NCBI GenBank assembly: GCA_002282555.1
Contig: NCJR01000109.1
Span: 1 to 6,932 of the forward strand
DNA: 6,932 nt
Direction of reading: 5' to 3'
From: Rhodobacterales bacterium 34-62-10
GTDB taxonomy: Bacteria > Pseudomonadota > Alphaproteobacteria > Rhodobacterales > Rhodobacteraceae
Both the position numbers and the translations under genes were made by a program. The notes under the pieces are model-generated. The model saw nothing but the letters and a program-made list of their open reading frames with translations. It did no database searches and was not told the DNA's origin. Below, piece after piece: positions 1 to 6,476 of this stretch. Each line of letters opens with the position of its first letter. Positions within the stretch are counted from its first letter, which is position 1.

Positions 1-980
1 AACGCATCGAGGCGCTGGGTCTGACCCCGATCATGGCGACAGAGCTAGAGTTTTTCCTGTTCGCCCGGTCCTTCAAGCAGATCGCCGCCTCGGGCTTCCG
101 CGATCTGGAACCGATCAGCAACTATAACGAGGATTACAACATCCTTCAGACAACGCGGGAGGAGCATGTGATGCGCCCCCTGCGCAATCACCTCTATGCC
201 GCCGGTATCCCGGTCGAGAATTCCAAGGGCGAGGCCGAAGCCGGGCAGGAGGAGTTGAACATCCGCTATGCCCCCGCGATGGACACCGCCGATCACCACA
301 CCATCGCCAAACACGCCGCCAAAGAGATTGCGGATCAGCATGGCCATGCCGCCAGTTTCCTGCCGAAATGGAATCAGGACCGTGTCGGCAGTTCGTCCCA
401 TGTGCATCAATCGCTGTGGAAGGATGGCGCGAACGCCTTTTACGATCCTGACGCCGAATTCGGCATGTCCGATCTGATGCGCAACTATATGGCCGGGTTG
501 ATCCGCTATGCCCCCGACATGACCGTGTTCATGGCCCCCTATATCAACAGCTACAAACGCTTTTCCAAGGCGACCTTCGCGCCCACCAAAACCGTCTGGT
601 CCGTGGACAACCGCACCGCCGGCTTCCGCCTGTGTGGCGAGGGCAGCAAGGCGATCCGCGTGGAATGTCGCATCCCTGGATCGGATATGAACCCCTATGT
701 CGCCATGGCCGCGATGCTGGCCGCAGGGCTGGCCGGGATCGAGGAAAGGCTGGAGTTGCAACGCCCTACTACTGGTGACATCTATCAGGCGGCTCAAGGG
801 GGCGAGATTCCCAAGACCCTGCGCGATGCGGTGGATACACTGCGTCATTCAAAGATGCTGCGGGCCGCTATGGGAGATGACGTGATTGACCATTACACCC
901 GCGCTGCCCTTTGGGAAATCGAGGAGTTTGACCGCGTGGTGACCGACTATGAAATCGCACGCGGGTTTGAGCGGGCCTGA
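1..980 (+). CDS. Glutamine synthetase family protein (gamma-glutamylamide synthetase-like), 5'-partial
   Basis: ATP-dependent ligase of the glutamine synthetase fold, joining the gamma-carboxyl of glutamate to ammonia or an amine. The frame is open from the first full codon at base 3, and the residues before the ATG at 33 (RIEALGLTPI) belong to the protein, so the true start lies upstream. About 325 residues are visible; the family is usually 440-460, so roughly the first quarter is missing. Visible hallmarks are the metal-binding ELEFF segment (from base 42), the catalytic-loop GSSSHVHQSLW with His codons at 399 and 405, the substrate/ATP segment NSYKRF (546-563) with FAPT and NRTAGFR after it, and the ECRIPGSDMNPY segment near the C-terminus. 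An aldehyde dehydrogenase starts 6 nt after the stop and an iron alcohol dehydrogenase follows. That context suggests a PuuA/IpuC/GlnA4-like enzyme acting on an amine rather than the housekeeping GlnA; this is inference. The substrate cannot be read from the sequence. Confidence 0.9.
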   Translation, partial: RIEALGLTPIMATELEFFLFARSFKQIAASGFRDLEPISNYNEDYNILQTTREEHVMRPLRNHLYAAGIPVENSKGEAEAGQEELNIRYAPAMDTADHHTIAKHAAKEIADQHGHAASFLPKWNQDRVGSSSHVHQSLWKDGANAFYDPDAEFGMSDLMRNYMAGLIRYAPDMTVFMAPYINSYKRFSKATFAPTKTVWSVDNRTAGFRLCGEGSKAIRVECRIPGSDMNPYVAMAAMLAAGLAGIEERLELQRPTTGDIYQAAQGGEIPKTLRDAVDTLRHSKMLRAAMGDDVIDHYTRAALWEIEEFDRVVTDYEIARGFERA

Positions 981-986
981 GCGGAC

Positions 987-2369
987 ATGACCAAGATGAT
1001 CAGATGTATCTCGCCGATCGATGGATCGGTTTATCTCGAGCGTCCAGCACTGACGCTGGATACCGCAAAAGCCGCCGCCGCGCGCGCGCGTGCTGCGCAA
1101 AAGGGTTGGGCCGCGCGCCCCTTGGCCGAACGTATCGCACTGGTGCTCAAGGCTGTGGACCATGTCGGTGCCATGAACGATGTGATCGTGCCCGAACTCG
1201 CGCATCAGATGGGCCGCCCTGTGCGCTATGGCGGCGAATTCCGCGGCTTCAACGAGCGCGCGCAATATATGGCCCAGATCGCTGAAACCGCCCTTGCTCC
1301 CATCGTGCTGGAGGACAGCCCCGCCTTCAAGCGCCACATTGCGCGTGAGGCGCATGGCGTTGTGCTGGTGATCGCGCCGTGGAACTACCCCTATATGACG
1401 GCGATCAACACCGTCGCCCCAGCCCTGATCGCGGGCAACACGGTGGTGTTGAAGCACGCCAGCCAGACCTTGAAGGTCGGCGAGCGTATGGCCGAGGCGT
1501 TTCACGCCGCAGGCATCCCCACCGAGGTGTTCCAGAACATCGTTCTGGATCACGACACGACATCCGCCCTGATCGCGGCACGCGCCTTTGACTTCGTGAA
1601 CTTCACCGGATCGATCGAAGGTGGCCGCGCGATTGAGCGCGCAGCGGCAGGTACCTTCACCGGGTTGGGGCTGGAGCTGGGCGGCAAGGACCCCGGATAT
1701 GTCATGGAGGACGCGGATCTGGATGCCGCCGTCGATACGCTGATGGATGCGGCGATGTTCAACTCGGGCCAGTGCTGCTGCGGGATCGAACGCATCTATG
1801 TGGTGGAAAGCCTGTTCGACGCTTTCGTGGAAAAATCCGTGGCGCTGGTGTCGGGCTACAAACTGGGCAATCCGCTTGACGCTGACACGACACTTGGCCC
1901 CATGGCACAGGTGCGTTTCGCCGATCTGGTCCGCGCCCAAACCGCCGAGGCTGTGGCTGCAGGCGCGAAAGCCCTGATTGACCCCGCGCTTTTCCCGCAG
2001 GATGGCGGCGCGTACCTGATGCCGCAAATCCTGATCAACGTCGATCACACCATGCGCGTGATGCGCGAGGAAAGCTTCGGCCCGGTGGTCGGCATCATGC
2101 CCGTCAAGGATGATGCCGAGGCGCTGCGCCTGATGAATGACAGCGATTACGGCCTGACGGCCTCCCTCTGGACCGCTGACGTAAACCGCGCCGAACGCTT
2201 GGGCGCGCAGATCGAAACCGGCACGGTCTTTCTGAACCGCGCCGATTATCTGGACCCCGGCCTGTGCTGGACCGGATGCAAGGACACCGGACGCGGCGGC
2301 GGTCTGTCGGTGATCGGCTATCACAACCTGACCCGCCCGAAATCCTACCACCTGAGGAAACAGCAATGA
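987..2369 (+). CDS. NAD(P)-dependent aldehyde dehydrogenase family protein
   Basis: Oxidises an aldehyde to a carboxylic acid with NAD(P)+; cytosolic, 460 aa, slightly short for the ALDH superfamily but complete. The cofactor and oxyanion segment PWNYP lies at residues 131-135 (Asn133), the cofactor-contacting lysine in VVLKHAS at about 156, the general-base glutamate in LELGGKDPG at 230, and the catalytic cysteine in FNSGQCCCG at 264 (the middle of three Cys). The conserved EESFGPVVG motif follows in the C-terminal half. The ATG at 987 is used; an in-frame ATG at 996 is an equally plausible start because no strong ribosome site separates them. The gene lies 6 nt after the ligase gene and its TGA overlaps the next ATG, so all three are almost certainly co-transcribed. 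Inferred role: oxidation of an aldehyde such as a gamma-glutamyl-aminoaldehyde made by its neighbours. The exact substrate is unknown. Confidence 0.92.
   Translation: MTKMIRCISPIDGSVYLERPALTLDTAKAAAARARAAQKGWAARPLAERIALVLKAVDHVGAMNDVIVPELAHQMGRPVRYGGEFRGFNERAQYMAQIAETALAPIVLEDSPAFKRHIAREAHGVVLVIAPWNYPYMTAINTVAPALIAGNTVVLKHASQTLKVGERMAEAFHAAGIPTEVFQNIVLDHDTTSALIAARAFDFVNFTGSIEGGRAIERAAAGTFTGLGLELGGKDPGYVMEDADLDAAVDTLMDAAMFNSGQCCCGIERIYVVESLFDAFVEKSVALVSGYKLGNPLDADTTLGPMAQVRFADLVRAQTAEAVAAGAKALIDPALFPQDGGAYLMPQILINVDHTMRVMREESFGPVVGIMPVKDDAEALRLMNDSDYGLTASLWTADVNRAERLGAQIETGTVFLNRADYLDPGLCWTGCKDTGRGGGLSVIGYHNLTRPKSYHLRKQQ
2354..2360 (+). promoter_or_regulatory. Ribosome binding site that decides the alcohol dehydrogenase start
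   Basis: GAGGAAA lies just upstream of the ATG at 2366, within the end of the aldehyde dehydrogenase gene. It favours 2366 over the in-frame upstream ATG at 2264, whose extra 34 residues do not look like an alcohol dehydrogenase N-terminus. Confidence 0.75.
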
Positions 2370-3511
2370 CCCTGCGCGCCAACTGGTCCTATCCCACCCC
2401 CATCCGTTTCGGGGCGGGCCGCATCTGCGAACTGGCGGAGGCTTGTGCTGCAGCAGGGATCCGCAAACCCCTGCTGGTCACCGACAAGGGGCTGGCCAGC
2501 CTGCCAATCACCGCCGCCACGCTGGATTTGATGCAGGCCGCCGGACTGGGCCGCGCGATTTTCGCGGATGTTGATCCCAACCCGAATGAGATCAATCTGG
2601 CCGCCGGTGTCGCCGCCTACACATCAGGCGGGCATGACGGGGTGATCGCCTTTGGTGGCGGGTCCGGCCTTGATCTGGGCAAGGCGGTGGCTTTCATGGC
2701 GGGGCAAACCCGCCCCGTCTGGGATTATGAGGATATCGGCGACTGGTGGACCCGCGCCGACCCCGCCGCCATCGCGCCCATCGTGGCCGTCCCCACCACC
2801 GCAGGCACGGGGTCCGAGGTGGGTCGCGCCTCAGTCCTCACCAATTCGGTCACGCATGAGAAGAAGATCATCTTCCACCCCAAGATCCTGCCCTCGGTTG
2901 TGATCTGCGATCCCGAACTGACTGTGGGGATGCCAAAGCCGATCACGGCGGGCACGGGCATGGACGCTTTCGCCCACTGTCTTGAGGCTTACTGCTCCCC
3001 GCATTTCCATCCGATGAGCGCAGGCATCGCGCTGGAAGGGATGCGGCTGGTCAAGGACTACCTGCCCCGCGCCTATGCCGATGGCACGGATATCGAAGCA
3101 CGCGGCCAGATGATGGCGGCAGCGGCGATGGGGGCTGTGGCCTTCCAGAAAGGTCTGGGGGCGATCCATGCCATCAGCCATCCCATCGGTGCGGTGCATA
3201 ATACGCATCACGGCACCACGAATGCGGTGGTGATGCAGCCCGTCCTGCGCTTCAACCGCACCGCGATCGAAGGGCGGATTGAACAGGCGGCGGCCTATCT
3301 TGGTATTGAAGGCGGTTTCGGCGGCTTTTATGCCTTCGTGGGGCAGTTGAACGCAGAGCTTGGCATTCCCGCCAACCTGACTGCCCTTGGCGTGACGAAC
3401 CCTGACCTGGCCGCATTGACAGTCTCGGCCCTTCAAGACCCCAGCACCGGCGGAAATCCCGTGGAAATGACAGCCGCGAACACGCGTGCGCTGCTGGAGG
3501 CGTGCCTCTGA
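2366..3511 (+). CDS. Iron-containing (group III) alcohol dehydrogenase
   Basis: NAD(P)-dependent interconversion of an alcohol and an aldehyde; 381 aa, the normal length for the FucO/AdhB/EutG family. The N-terminal Rossmann-like half carries GGGSGLDLGK (residues 97-106, nucleotide binding) and PTTAGTGSEV (143-152). The C-terminal helical half carries the metal site. By alignment with FucO from memory, the ligands are Asp200 and His204 in GMDAFAHCLEAY, His268 in AIHAISHP and His282 in HNTHHG; all four are present, so the enzyme should be active. The start ATG overlaps the stop of the aldehyde dehydrogenase (ATGA, 2366-2369), indicating translational coupling and probably matched amounts of the two enzymes. 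With the ligase upstream, a plausible job is oxidising the hydroxyl of a gamma-glutamylated amino alcohol before the aldehyde dehydrogenase step. A more generic role in alcohol or aldehyde turnover cannot be excluded. Confidence 0.93.
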   Translation: MTLRANWSYPTPIRFGAGRICELAEACAAAGIRKPLLVTDKGLASLPITAATLDLMQAAGLGRAIFADVDPNPNEINLAAGVAAYTSGGHDGVIAFGGGSGLDLGKAVAFMAGQTRPVWDYEDIGDWWTRADPAAIAPIVAVPTTAGTGSEVGRASVLTNSVTHEKKIIFHPKILPSVVICDPELTVGMPKPITAGTGMDAFAHCLEAYCSPHFHPMSAGIALEGMRLVKDYLPRAYADGTDIEARGQMMAAAAMGAVAFQKGLGAIHAISHPIGAVHNTHHGTTNAVVMQPVLRFNRTAIEGRIEQAAAYLGIEGGFGGFYAFVGQLNAELGIPANLTALGVTNPDLAALTVSALQDPSTGGNPVEMTAANTRALLEACL

Positions 3512-3538
3512 ACACCCGAGGCAGCCGGGTCGTGCGGC

Positions 3539-4027
3539 TTAGCGTATGATCATGCGGGGAACCTCAAGGGGGAATTCCTGAAGGTTTGGCGTCGGCCCGA
3601 TCCGGTCGATGACGGCAAAAAGTCCGGGCGCGTGTAGCGGCGTCAGAACGCCGTGCCATGTGCCGCGATGCAGGTTGATGCCCTGACCGGGTGCTGCGAT
3701 GAAGGCCGTGATGCGACCGGGTGCTGCCCCTGCGTCCTCGGCCACGATAACCAACCATTCCGTCATGCTCATCGGGATGAAGGCTTGCGATCCCTCAGGG
3801 TGCCGTTCCAGCAGATCAAGCCGGTACGGAAGGCTGCGCGGTTCCGCCTTGAAAATGCTGATGCCCGCGCGACCCTCTGGCCCGAAGTCAAGCTGCGCCC
3901 GGTCATGCCAGCGGCCGCAGAACCCCTGATTTATGATCCTGTCCGGCTGGCCCCCGACTTCCAATACGTCACCGTATGGAGAAAAGTCTTCGACCGTCAA
4001 AGGGCGAGCCGTGATCGTGGTCTGCAT
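3539..4027 (-). CDS. allA: Ureidoglycolate lyase
   Basis: Splits (S)-ureidoglycolate into glyoxylate and urea, the last step of ureide breakdown. The 162-aa length is typical of AllA. Recognisable family segments are FSPYGDVLE (15-23), INQGFCGRWHD (32-42), SIFKAEPRSLPYRLDLLERH (57-76) leading into PEGSQAFIPMS, and GQGINLHRGTWHG (114-126), with conserved His120 and His125 in the cupin-like barrel. The frame extends upstream to 4195, but those 56 extra residues come from out-of-frame reading of the preceding gene. The start at 4027 gives the normal family N-terminus and has AGGGG (4033-4037) 5 nt before the ATG. It is the last gene of the minus-strand operon, 62 bp after the ureidoglycine aminohydrolase, whose product it consumes. 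No strong separate promoter is seen in that gap. Its stop lies 27 bp from the stop of the convergent alcohol dehydrogenase. Confidence 0.93.
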   Translation of the reverse strand: MQTTITARPLTVEDFSPYGDVLEVGGQPDRIINQGFCGRWHDRAQLDFGPEGRAGISIFKAEPRSLPYRLDLLERHPEGSQAFIPMSMTEWLVIVAEDAGAAPGRITAFIAAPGQGINLHRGTWHGVLTPLHAPGLFAVIDRIGPTPNLQEFPLEVPRMIIR

Positions 4028-4089
4028 CGGAACCCCTGTGACTGTGGCGCGGGTGGGTTTTGAGTATTTGAAGAACAGTGAAAGGGCGG

Positions 4090-4902
4090 TCAGAGCGTCA
4101 GGGACACGTGGCGGTTCACGTCCTTGTAAAGCAGATAGCGGAAATCTTCGCTTCCCGTCGCGACGCAGGCTTGAGGGCAGAAGGCGCGCAGCCACATGAA
4201 ATCACCGGGACCAACCTCGACCCAGTCGGTATTCAGCAGGTAACGCGCAGTACCTTGCAGCACGTATAGCCCGTGCTCCATCACATGGGTCTCGGCAAAG
4301 GGGATCAAGCCACCCGGTCTGAAGGTCACGATATTCATGTGCATGTCGTGGCGCAGATCGGTGGGGTCCACGAACCGCGTTGTGCCCCATTTGTCGGTGC
4401 CGGGCATCCAGTTGATGGCAGTCGCCTGATCCGAGGTCACGAAGGCCGTGGGGTTATCGATCCCCGGCGCGGGGCTGTAGCGTTTGCGGATCCAGTGGAA
4501 TTGCAGCGGCGTTTTGCCGGGATTGGTCAGCGCCCATGTGCTGCCCGCGGGGAGATAGGCATAACCGCCCGCCGTCAGATCATGGGTCCGTCCGTCGATG
4601 GTCAGACGCATCTGTCCGCTTGCGACAAGGATCGTGGCTTGGGCGCCGGCGTCGGGTTCGGGCGCGTCCGAGCCGCCGCTCGGGGCGACCTCAACCGCGT
4701 ACTGGGCGAAGGTTTCGGCAAAGCCCGACAGGGGCCGCGCGATGATCCAGACGCGGGTACCGGTCCAGCCGGGCAGATAGCTGGTCACGATGTCGCGCAT
4801 CGTATTGGCCGGAATGAAGGCATAGGCCGTGGTGAAGACAGCCTTGCCGTCTGGCATCACATCCTGTCCGGGCAGGCCGCCGGGGGGGAAGGCGTAGGTC
4901 AC
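4090..4902 (-). CDS. allE: (S)-ureidoglycine aminohydrolase (bicupin)
   Basis: Removes ammonia from (S)-ureidoglycine to give (S)-ureidoglycolate, the substrate of the lyase encoded next. It has 270 aa and two cupin domains, about 45-140 and 185-262. The C-terminal cupin has the likely Mn ligands Glu204, His206 and His210 in ETHVMEH, and Gln244 in CPQACVATG, matching the Glu-His-His-Gln set of the plant enzyme (UGlyAH/UGHY) as I recall it. The ending RYLLYKDVNR is also characteristic. The start codon is GTG at 4902, not ATG. The residues after it (YAFPPGGLPG) match the conserved family N-terminus, so the next in-frame ATG (residue 16) is too late. The GTG overlaps the upstream gene's TGA (GTGA, 4899-4902) with a good ribosome site 6 nt ahead, so translation is probably coupled. 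E. coli AllE (YlbA) is the closest named relative. Confidence 0.92.
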   Translation of the reverse strand: MTYAFPPGGLPGQDVMPDGKAVFTTAYAFIPANTMRDIVTSYLPGWTGTRVWIIARPLSGFAETFAQYAVEVAPSGGSDAPEPDAGAQATILVASGQMRLTIDGRTHDLTAGGYAYLPAGSTWALTNPGKTPLQFHWIRKRYSPAPGIDNPTAFVTSDQATAINWMPGTDKWGTTRFVDPTDLRHDMHMNIVTFRPGGLIPFAETHVMEHGLYVLQGTARYLLNTDWVEVGPGDFMWLRAFCPQACVATGSEDFRYLLYKDVNRHVSLTL

Positions 4903-6311
4903 AGCATATCCTCGAGTCTCAGGCGCGCGATCCGCTCGACCTGCGCGCAGGCGGTGGCGAATTCAGTGGCGCGGTCATTGTTCAGGCGTGTCTCAAAGGC
5001 CGCAAGGATGCTGGCCTTGGTATTGTCACGCACCGCGATGATGAAAGGGAACCCGTGCCGCGCGACATAAGCGGTGTTCAACTCCGTGAACCGCGCGCGT
5101 TCCGCATCGGTCAGGGCATCAAGGCCCGCGCTGGCCTGTTCGGACGTGGATTCCGCCGTCAGCCGCTTGGCGGCCGCCAGTTTGCCCGCCAGATCAGGAT
5201 GCGCGGTCAGCACGCCCAGACGCTCAGCCTCGGTCGCGGAACGGAACATCCGCGCCAGCGCATTATGCAGGCCAGCCGCACTGTCATGGGCCGGGCCAAG
5301 CTCCAACTCCCAAGCTCGTTCGGCGATCCAGGGCGAATGCTCGAACACCCCGCCAAAGCGGGCGACGAAATCGGCGCGATCCATCTGGCTGGGGCGCGTG
5401 CGGCGCTGATGCGGATGGGTTGCGGTCCAATGCTGCGCAATATCGATGCGGCGCGGGCACCAGACCCCCTCGAACCCTGCGATATACTCAATGAACCGCT
5501 TCAGCCCCGCCAGCTTGCCAGGCCGTCCGATCAGGCGGCAATGCAGCCCCACGGACATCATGGCAGGCCGTCCCGCAACCCCTTCGGCATAGAGCACGTC
5601 AAACGCGTCCTTGAGGTAGTCGTAAAACTGCCCACCTGTGACATATCCCGGCGCGGTGGCAAAGCGCATGTCATTGGCTTCCAGCGTATAGGGGATGATC
5701 AACTGGTCGCGATCCCCGACTTCCAACCAATAGGGCAGGTCGTCGTCATAGGTGTCGCTGATCCAGTCGAAGCCACCTTCTTCCGCCACCAGCCGCACGG
5801 TATTGGCCGAACAGCGCCCGGTATACCAACCGCGCGGACGCTCACCGACAACTTCTGTGTGCAGGCGGATCGCCTCGGCAATTGACGCGCGCTCCTGATC
5901 CTCGGGCATGTCGCGATGCTCGACCCATTTCAACCCGTGGCTGGCGATTTCCCAACCGGCGGTTTTCATCGCCTCGACCTGCTCGGGGCTGCGCGCCAAA
6001 GCTGTGGCCACGCCGTAGACCGTCACCGGAATATCTGCCCCTGTAAACAGACGATGCAAGCGCCAGAACCCTGCCCGCGCGCCATAATCGTATATTGATT
6101 CCATGTTCCAATGACGCATCCCCGGCCAAGGGGCGGCGCCTGCGATGTCGGACAGGAACGCCTCGGACGCGGCATCACCATGCAGGATCGAATTCTCGCC
6201 GCCTTCTTCATAGTTGACGACGAACTGCACAGCGACCTTCGCGTTGCCTGGCCAATGCGCATGGGGCGCGGTTGCGCCATATCCTGTCATGTTGCGTGGG
6301 TAGCGGTTCAT
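4899..6311 (-). CDS. puuE: Bifunctional allantoinase (PuuE) / OHCU decarboxylase (UraD) fusion
   Basis: A 470-aa protein with two purine-degrading domains. Residues about 1-300 are the PuuE type of allantoinase, a polysaccharide-deacetylase-like (NodB-fold) enzyme unrelated to the AllB amidohydrolases, which opens (S)-allantoin to allantoate. Hallmarks are YPRNMTGYG (4-12), [10 protein letters not shown] (30-39), [10 protein letters not shown] (68-77), GWEIASHG (119-126), GWYTGR (161-166) and [12 protein letters not shown] (254-265). Residues about 308-468 are 2-oxo-4-hydroxy-4-carboxy-5-ureidoimidazoline decarboxylase, which makes (S)-allantoin stereospecifically. Its hallmarks are [12 protein letters not shown] (323-334; His325 is the expected catalytic His), [10 protein letters not shown] (368-377) and [10 protein letters not shown] (420-429). 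The chain joins the two domains around residues 298-310 with no stop or frameshift. The decarboxylase acts before the allantoinase, so the fusion covers two consecutive steps. GAGGA (6318-6322) sits 6 nt before the ATG. First gene of its operon, divergent from uraH. Confidence 0.94.
   Translation of the reverse strand: MNRYPRNMTGYGATAPHAHWPGNAKVAVQFVVNYEEGGENSILHGDAASEAFLSDIAGAAPWPGMRHWNMESIYDYGARAGFWRLHRLFTGADIPVTVYGVATALARSPEQVEAMKTAGWEIASHGLKWVEHRDMPEDQERASIAEAIRLHTEVVGERPRGWYTGRCSANTVRLVAEEGGFDWISDTYDDDLPYWLEVGDRDQLIIPYTLEANDMRFATAPGYVTGGQFYDYLKDAFDVLYAEGVAGRPAMMSVGLHCRLIGRPGKLAGLKRFIEYIAGFEGVWCPRRIDIAQHWTATHPHQRRTRPSQMDRADFVARFGGVFEHSPWIAERAWELELGPAHDSAAGLHNALARMFRSATEAERLGVLTAHPDLAGKLAAAKRLTAESTSEQASAGLDALTDAERARFTELNTAYVARHGFPFIIAVRDNTKASILAAFETRLNNDRATEFATACAQVERIARLRLEDML
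4909..4913 (-). promoter_or_regulatory. Ribosome binding site supporting the GTG start of allE
   Basis: GAGGA on the minus strand lies 6 nt before the GTG at 4902, inside the last codons of the puuE-uraD gene. This ideal spacing supports the non-ATG start and coupled translation across the GTGA overlap. Confidence 0.7.
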
Positions 6312-6339
6312 GGGTCTTCCTCGCGTGGGCCTGAAAACT

Positions 6340-6369
6340 TTATGACAGGAAAGTCCGATGGACTTTCAA
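6340..6369 (-). promoter_or_regulatory. Possible promoter of the puuE-uraD operon
   Basis: On the minus strand, TTGAAA (6364-6369) and TCATAA (6340-6345) are separated by 18 bp, resembling -35 and -10 boxes. They would start transcription some 20 nt before the puuE ATG. The 6349-6367 palindrome would then lie between the boxes, a position suited to repression. The match to consensus is only moderate. Confidence 0.35.
6349..6367. promoter_or_regulatory. Candidate operator: perfect 8+3+8 inverted repeat
   Basis: GAAAGTCC and GGACTTTC are exact inverted copies around the spacer GAT. The spacing and short arms resemble the binding site of a dimeric repressor rather than a terminator: no T-run follows and it lies 37 bp upstream of the puuE start. 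Which regulator binds cannot be read from the window; no regulator gene is present. Confidence 0.55.
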
Positions 6370-6377
6370 GAAATCGT

Positions 6378-6389
6378 ATAAGGACTTAT
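6378..6389. promoter_or_regulatory. Second possible operator half-palindrome (ATAAGGACTTAT)
   Basis: ATAAG and CTTAT flank GA as a short inverted repeat. It contains another copy of the GGACTT half-site found in the larger palindrome, exactly 22 bp (about two helical turns) from the copy at 6360. It may be an auxiliary site for the same protein. Confidence 0.3.
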
Positions 6390-6476
6390 CTGACAATCCA
6401 CGCGCGGCATTTCCCAATGTGCTGCGTTAAGGCTTGGGCGAGAGAGCCCATCAATGTCGCATACCGGGAGCGTGCC

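Larger units (their letters stand above)
6312..6476. promoter_or_regulatory. Divergent puuE / uraH intergenic control region
   Basis: This 165-bp non-coding stretch separates the start codons of two oppositely transcribed urate-pathway genes, so it must hold both promoters. It contains a strong palindrome (6349-6367), a second smaller one (6378-6389) and a possible minus-strand promoter (6340-6369). A short stem TGGGC-6 nt-GCCCA (6435-6450) sits in the uraH leader. The uraH ribosome site is GGGAG (6466-6470), 6 nt before its ATG. I see no convincing plus-strand -35/-10 pair. Confidence 0.7.

Noticed and set aside
2264..2365. Upstream extension of the alcohol dehydrogenase frame
   Set aside because: Those residues are the end of the aldehyde dehydrogenase gene read in another frame. 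The ATG at 2366 has GAGGAAA before it and a normal family N-terminus.
849..2366. Long open frame (505 codons) on the minus strand opposite the aldehyde dehydrogenase
   Set aside because: It mirrors the codon pattern of a well-supported GC-rich gene, crosses into the ligase gene, has no recognisable domain, and contradicts clear ALDH motifs on the other strand.
3523..3539. Possible bidirectional terminator AGCCG-7 nt-CGGCT between the convergent operons
   Set aside because: The stem is only 5 bp, there is no T-run on either side, and it overlaps the allA stop region. Too weak to call a terminator.
4028..4195. N-terminal extension of the allA frame up to 4195 (56 more residues)
   Set aside because: Most of it is antisense-free but out-of-frame reading of the end of the aminohydrolase gene. 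It lacks family similarity, and the ATG at 4027 has its own ribosome site and the normal AllA N-terminus.
4273..5070. 265-codon plus-strand frame opposite the aminohydrolase, and a similar 276-codon frame at 5055-5885
   Set aside because: Both are antisense shadows of GC-rich genes with clear catalytic motifs. Their translations are His/Gly/Arg-rich without family features.
6435..6450. Short stem TGGGC-gagaga-GCCCA in the uraH leader, considered as a riboswitch or attenuator
   Set aside because: A 5-bp stem with a 6-nt loop is expected by chance in GC-rich DNA, and nothing else in the leader resembles a purine or other known riboswitch.
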